A stretch of DNA of 64,000 nt from JAQIBY01 sp963676165 (GTDB lineage: Bacteria > Bacteroidota > Bacteroidia > Bacteroidales > ML635J-15): NCBI GenBank assembly GCA_963676165.1, contig OY781043.1:3100001-3164000 (forward strand), in the 5' to 3' direction. The position numbers and the translations under genes were made by a program. Below, piece by piece: positions 60,740 through 64,000 of the stretch. How positions within the stretch are numbered: the stretch's first letter is position 1; every line of letters starts with the position of its first letter. The notes beneath the pieces were generated by a model, which saw only the letters and a list, made by a program, of their open reading frames with translations, was not told the origin of the DNA and did not search any database.

Positions 60740-63220
60740 TTAGAATTGTTGCCCAATAACAAATTGGAATTGAGATCCATTAACTCCTGTTTGACCTTCC
60801 ACTTCGTCAAATCCATAGCCCCAATCAACACCAAGAAGGCCAATCATAGGCATATAGACACGAATTCCAAAACCTGCAGCACGCTTTAAATCAAATGGGT
60901 CATAAGATTTGAAATCATACCATGCATTTCCTGCCTCGAGGAAAGCAATACCATAAAATGTTGCAGTTGGGTTCAAGGATAGAGGGTAACGCAATTCAAG
61001 ACTGAACTTATTGTAAATATTTCCACCATCCTCTGGAGTCAATGAGTTGTTGGTGTAACCTCTTAAACCAATGGTTTCTCTTCCATATAAATTATAGCCA
61101 TACAAACCATCACCACCAACTTGGAAGCCTTCAAAAGGACTTGGCCCCACATCACTGTTGTAATAAGCAAGGAACCCAAATTCAAATTTTGATTTCAACA
61201 CCAAAGCACGAGAACCTCCGTCTTTAGAACCAAACAATGTATTGAACCATGTTCCGCTAAATTTCCATTTGTGATACTCGATCCAACGGTATTTCTCGGT
61301 TGGCTCCATCATTGTGTAATCTTTATTGTTTAGGAGAGAGAAAGGCGGAGTGAGCTCAACACTCATACTAAAGTCGCTACCCGTCGTTGGGAAGATAGGG
61401 TTTGGGCCACTACTCTTTCGACCTAATATTGCTTTAAAATTGATATTATTTGAATTACCATCGTCATAAATAAATCCTGGATATTGGAAAATATCATAGT
61501 TCTTATATCCCAACTCAGTGTAGAGGGTAAAGAAATCATCAGGCCATTTTAGACGCTGACCCAAACCGGCAGCAGCACCTGTCACATAAAAGTGTTGTTC
61601 GGTTGAATCGGAACCATAAGTTTGGCGTGAATTATAAACTGAAACAGACAATGAATTTGGTTTTTTACCACCTAACCATGGTTCAACAAAACTCAAGGAG
61701 TAGGATTGAAAAAAAGGACCGGAAGCCTGAGCTCTCAAGCTTAATCTCTGACCATCACCTGCTGGCAAAGGACGATATGCTTTCGGATCAAATACTTTTT
61801 TCAAAGAGAAGTTATTAAATGTCAAACCCAATGTTCCAACAATCATTCCTGCACCATAACCACCACTTAATTCAATTTGATCGGAGGGTTTTTCTTCAAC
61901 AATATATTCCAGATCAACAATCCCTTCTTCTTGGTCAGGCTCAAAATTCACATTCAGTTTTTCAGGATCAAAATAACCTAATTGCGCTAATTCACGAATA
62001 GTACGTTGAATTTCTGAGCGTTTGTAAAGTTCCCCTGGACGGGTACGCACTTCACGCATAATTACGTGATCATTTGTTCTCGTATTTCCGTTAATCGTTA
62101 CGCGATTTATTCGAGCTTGCTTACCTTCATAAATCTGCATTTCAAGGTCAATAGAATCACCATCAACATTGACTTCAATTGGGGTGATATTGGAGAATAA
62201 ATATCCATTATCCTGATACAGTGTAAAGACACCAACTTCGCCATAAATGCGTTCGTCCAACAGAGTTTGGTTATACACATCACCAGCTTCAATTCCTAAA
62301 ACACGAGACAATTGCTTATCTGTATATTTTGTATTCCCTGACCAATCAATGTGACGGAAATAATATTTTGGACCTTCCTCAACTGTAATTGCAAGTTTCA
62401 CATTTTTCCCATCAAGGTCAGCAATGGAGTCACTTACAATGCGCGCATCACGATATCCTTCTTCATTGTATTTCGCAAGAATTGCCTTTTTATCTTCTTC
62501 AAAATTGGACTCAATGTACTTGGATGATTTATAAAAACGCCACCATGCTTTTTCTTTTGTTTCCTTCATGGAACGACGTATTTTACCTTCCTTAAGGCTT
62601 TCATTCCCTGTGATTACAAGTTCCTCAATTTTAACACGTTCATTTTTATCAATATTAATAAAGAGGGTAACAGAGTTTGACATACTTGTATCAGTTTCTT
62701 GAGTTACATTAACATCAACATTCAGGAATCCTTTGTCCACAAAATAATCTTTCACTCCTTTGTCAATATTCATAAGGACATTTTCAGTAACCTGTAATCC
62801 TTGCTTGAGTTTAAGATTTTCACGCAAATCATCTGCTTCACCTTTTTTCACACCTTTGAAAGAGAATTTTGAAAGGCGAGGACGTTCCACTAATTCGATA
62901 TTTAAAAAGACCCGATTATTAATAAATCGATCAGCTACAATTTTTATGTCTGAAAACAATCCTTGATCCCATAGCTTTTCGATTGCCTGAGTAATTTCTT
63001 CACCTGGAATCATGATGGTATCACCAATCTGTAAACCGGTAAGGTGAATTAAGACAGCAGGATCTAAATACTTGACACCAAGCACTTGGATTCCACCGAT
63101 TTCATAAGATTCCGGATTTGAATAGTCAACTTTTCGGAGATTATTCTGGATTGACACCTGAGCAAATGTAGTACTTGCCAGGCTCATTAACATTACGGTA
63201 TAAAAAAACAGTTTCTTCAT
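60740..63220 (-). CDS. bamA: Outer membrane assembly factor BamA
   Basis: 826 aa from the ATG at 63220, which has GAGAGGA upstream and a signal peptide (MKKLFFYTVMLMSLASTTFA); the frame to 63286 overlaps uppS and is rejected. Five POTRA domains lie in about residues 25-430 (for example IGGIQVLGVKYLDPAVLIHL; RVKIEELVITGNESLKEGKI; ARINRVTINGNTRTNDHVIM). The C-terminal 16-strand barrel contains the conserved loop motif LRGY (GLRGYTNNSL) and ends in Phe (FVIGQQF). It inserts beta-barrel proteins into the outer membrane and is essential. It is 13 bp after uppS. Confidence 0.97.
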   Translation of the reverse strand: MKKLFFYTVMLMSLASTTFAQVSIQNNLRKVDYSNPESYEIGGIQVLGVKYLDPAVLIHLTGLQIGDTIMIPGEEITQAIEKLWDQGLFSDIKIVADRFINNRVFLNIELVERPRLSKFSFKGVKKGEADDLRENLKLKQGLQVTENVLMNIDKGVKDYFVDKGFLNVDVNVTQETDTSMSNSVTLFINIDKNERVKIEELVITGNESLKEGKIRRSMKETKEKAWWRFYKSSKYIESNFEEDKKAILAKYNEEGYRDARIVSDSIADLDGKNVKLAITVEEGPKYYFRHIDWSGNTKYTDKQLSRVLGIEAGDVYNQTLLDERIYGEVGVFTLYQDNGYLFSNITPIEVNVDGDSIDLEMQIYEGKQARINRVTINGNTRTNDHVIMREVRTRPGELYKRSEIQRTIRELAQLGYFDPEKLNVNFEPDQEEGIVDLEYIVEEKPSDQIELSGGYGAGMIVGTLGLTFNNFSLKKVFDPKAYRPLPAGDGQRLSLRAQASGPFFQSYSLSFVEPWLGGKKPNSLSVSVYNSRQTYGSDSTEQHFYVTGAAAGLGQRLKWPDDFFTLYTELGYKNYDIFQYPGFIYDDGNSNNINFKAILGRKSSGPNPIFPTTGSDFSMSVELTPPFSLLNNKDYTMMEPTEKYRWIEYHKWKFSGTWFNTLFGSKDGGSRALVLKSKFEFGFLAYYNSDVGPSPFEGFQVGGDGLYGYNLYGRETIGLRGYTNNSLTPEDGGNIYNKFSLELRYPLSLNPTATFYGIAFLEAGNAWYDFKSYDPFDLKRAAGFGIRVYMPMIGLLGVDWGYGFDEVEGQTGVNGSQFQFVIGQQF

Positions 63221-63233
63221 TCGTCCTCTCTTG

Positions 63234-63974
63234 CTACAATTGTTCACTTGTTTTGCCAAATCGTCTTTCACGTGATTGATAATCAATAATTGCTTTATAC
63301 ACTTCTTTTTCTCTAAAATCTGGCCATAGAGTTTTGGTAAAATACAGTTCAGAATATGCCATTTGATAAAGCAAATAATTACTCAAGCGATATTCACCGC
63401 TAGTACGAATAATTAGGTCAGGATCAGGCATTGTATTAGTAGATAGGTAAGATGCAAACAAAGCATCATCCAAATCGTCAACTTGTTTATTTCCACTGGC
63501 AACCTCTTTAGCAAATGCTTTGGCAGCCTCAACAATATCCCATTTCCCTGAATATGAAAGTGCGAGACTTAGACACATGCGTTCACCATCTTTGGTTTTT
63601 TCTATGGTATCTAAAAGCTTTGTTTTTACTTTTTCAGGCAGTTGATTTAAATCCCCGATTGCATTTAGTCGGATACCATTCTTTTTCAAAGTTTGATATT
63701 CTTTTTCCAAGCTATCAACAAGCAAATTCATTAATCCGGACACCTCATCTTTTGGACGATTCCAGTTTTCAGAAGAGAAAGCAAATACAGTTAGATATTC
63801 CACTCCAAGCCTAGCACAAGTTTCTGTCACTTCTCGTACTGCCTTTGCTCCACCACGATGTCCCATTAATCGAACAGCACCACGTTTCTTTGCCCAGCGT
63901 CCATTACCATCCATAATGACAGCAATGTGCCGGGGTAATCTCTCCATATCAATCTGTGATTTCAATTCTGACAT
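63234..63974 (-). CDS. uppS: Isoprenyl transferase / undecaprenyl diphosphate synthase
   Basis: 246 aa, typical length. Catalytic Asp22 in HIAVIMDGNGRWAKKRG; further conserved segments VFAFSSENWNRPKDEV, LSLALSYSGKWDIVEA, DLIIRTSGEYRLSNYLLYQM and ELYFTKTLWPDF. It makes the C55 lipid carrier for cell-wall and surface polymers by cis-addition of isopentenyl diphosphate. Heads the uppS-bamA-skp-skp cluster, linking envelope lipid synthesis to outer-membrane assembly. The last 26 bases of the window beyond its start show nothing further. Confidence 0.97.
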   Translation of the reverse strand: MSELKSQIDMERLPRHIAVIMDGNGRWAKKRGAVRLMGHRGGAKAVREVTETCARLGVEYLTVFAFSSENWNRPKDEVSGLMNLLVDSLEKEYQTLKKNGIRLNAIGDLNQLPEKVKTKLLDTIEKTKDGERMCLSLALSYSGKWDIVEAAKAFAKEVASGNKQVDDLDDALFASYLSTNTMPDPDLIIRTSGEYRLSNYLLYQMAYSELYFTKTLWPDFREKEVYKAIIDYQSRERRFGKTSEQL

Positions 63975-64000
63975 AATTTATTCTCCTTATTGATACGCAT

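Overview
The window is a chromosomal segment of a Bacteroidota bacterium, probably an anaerobe or facultative anaerobe of the Bacteroidales/Marinilabiliales type. The evidence is the AT-rich sequence, several secreted proteins with type IX secretion (T9SS) C-terminal sorting domains, a TonB receptor paired with a DUF4249 lipoprotein, SprB-type repeats, a tRNA gene without encoded CCA, and the uppS-bamA-skp-skp-murI order usual in this phylum. Hcp suggests exposure to nitrosative stress under low oxygen. Species cannot be named from the sequence.

Layout. 1-7.9 kb is accessory: the tail of a T9SS protein, a 942-aa surface protein with eight 64-aa repeats and a C-terminal lectin-like domain that looks like a diversity-generating retroelement (DGR) target, a nitroreductase, a relic of a TonB receptor tail split by a 268-bp MITE, a secreted beta-helix protein and small regulatory or hypothetical genes. 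8-14.8 kb holds a tRNA(CAU), a cupin, a hairpin-repeat cluster, hcp with a palindromic operator, and a TonB receptor/DUF4249/outer-membrane barrel operon. 15-22.7 kb is a tetR-controlled drug-efflux-type operon (TolC, HlyD, two ABC ATPases, two ABC-2 permeases), interrupted by an HNH gene and two families of short repeats. 22.7-26.4 kb holds a secreted SGNH-like hydrolase, a TPR/HTH membrane regulator and a pRiA4b ORF-3-like protein.

26.8-42.4 kb is a complete type I-B CRISPR-Cas locus on the minus strand: WYL regulator, cas6, cas8b, cas7, cas5, cas3, cas4, cas1, a four-helix-bundle gene inserted before cas2, a structured leader, then 76 repeats and 75 spacers, including an exact internal duplication of five spacers. 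The degenerate repeat at 26780 marks the old end; the leader lies next to cas2 at 31723-31946.

42.8-53.1 kb is a plus-strand surface-protein region: a sigma factor, a protein that joins an anti-sigma-like cytoplasmic start to an outer-membrane barrel-like end, an SprB-repeat adhesin, a large T9SS protein, a small exported protein and a DUF4139 protein. 53.1-64 kb is mostly housekeeping on the minus strand: htpG, a tail-anchored response regulator, a secreted protein, a class III aminotransferase coupled to a LytTR regulator, murI, two skp/ompH genes, bamA and uppS.

The most unusual items are the DGR-like variable C-terminus without a nearby reverse transcriptase, the exactly resolvable MITE insertion in a receptor relic, the tandem hairpin units with compensatory stem changes at 8.9-9.04 kb, the four-helix-bundle cassette inside the CRISPR adaptation genes, the duplicated spacer block, and the tail-anchored receiver protein.
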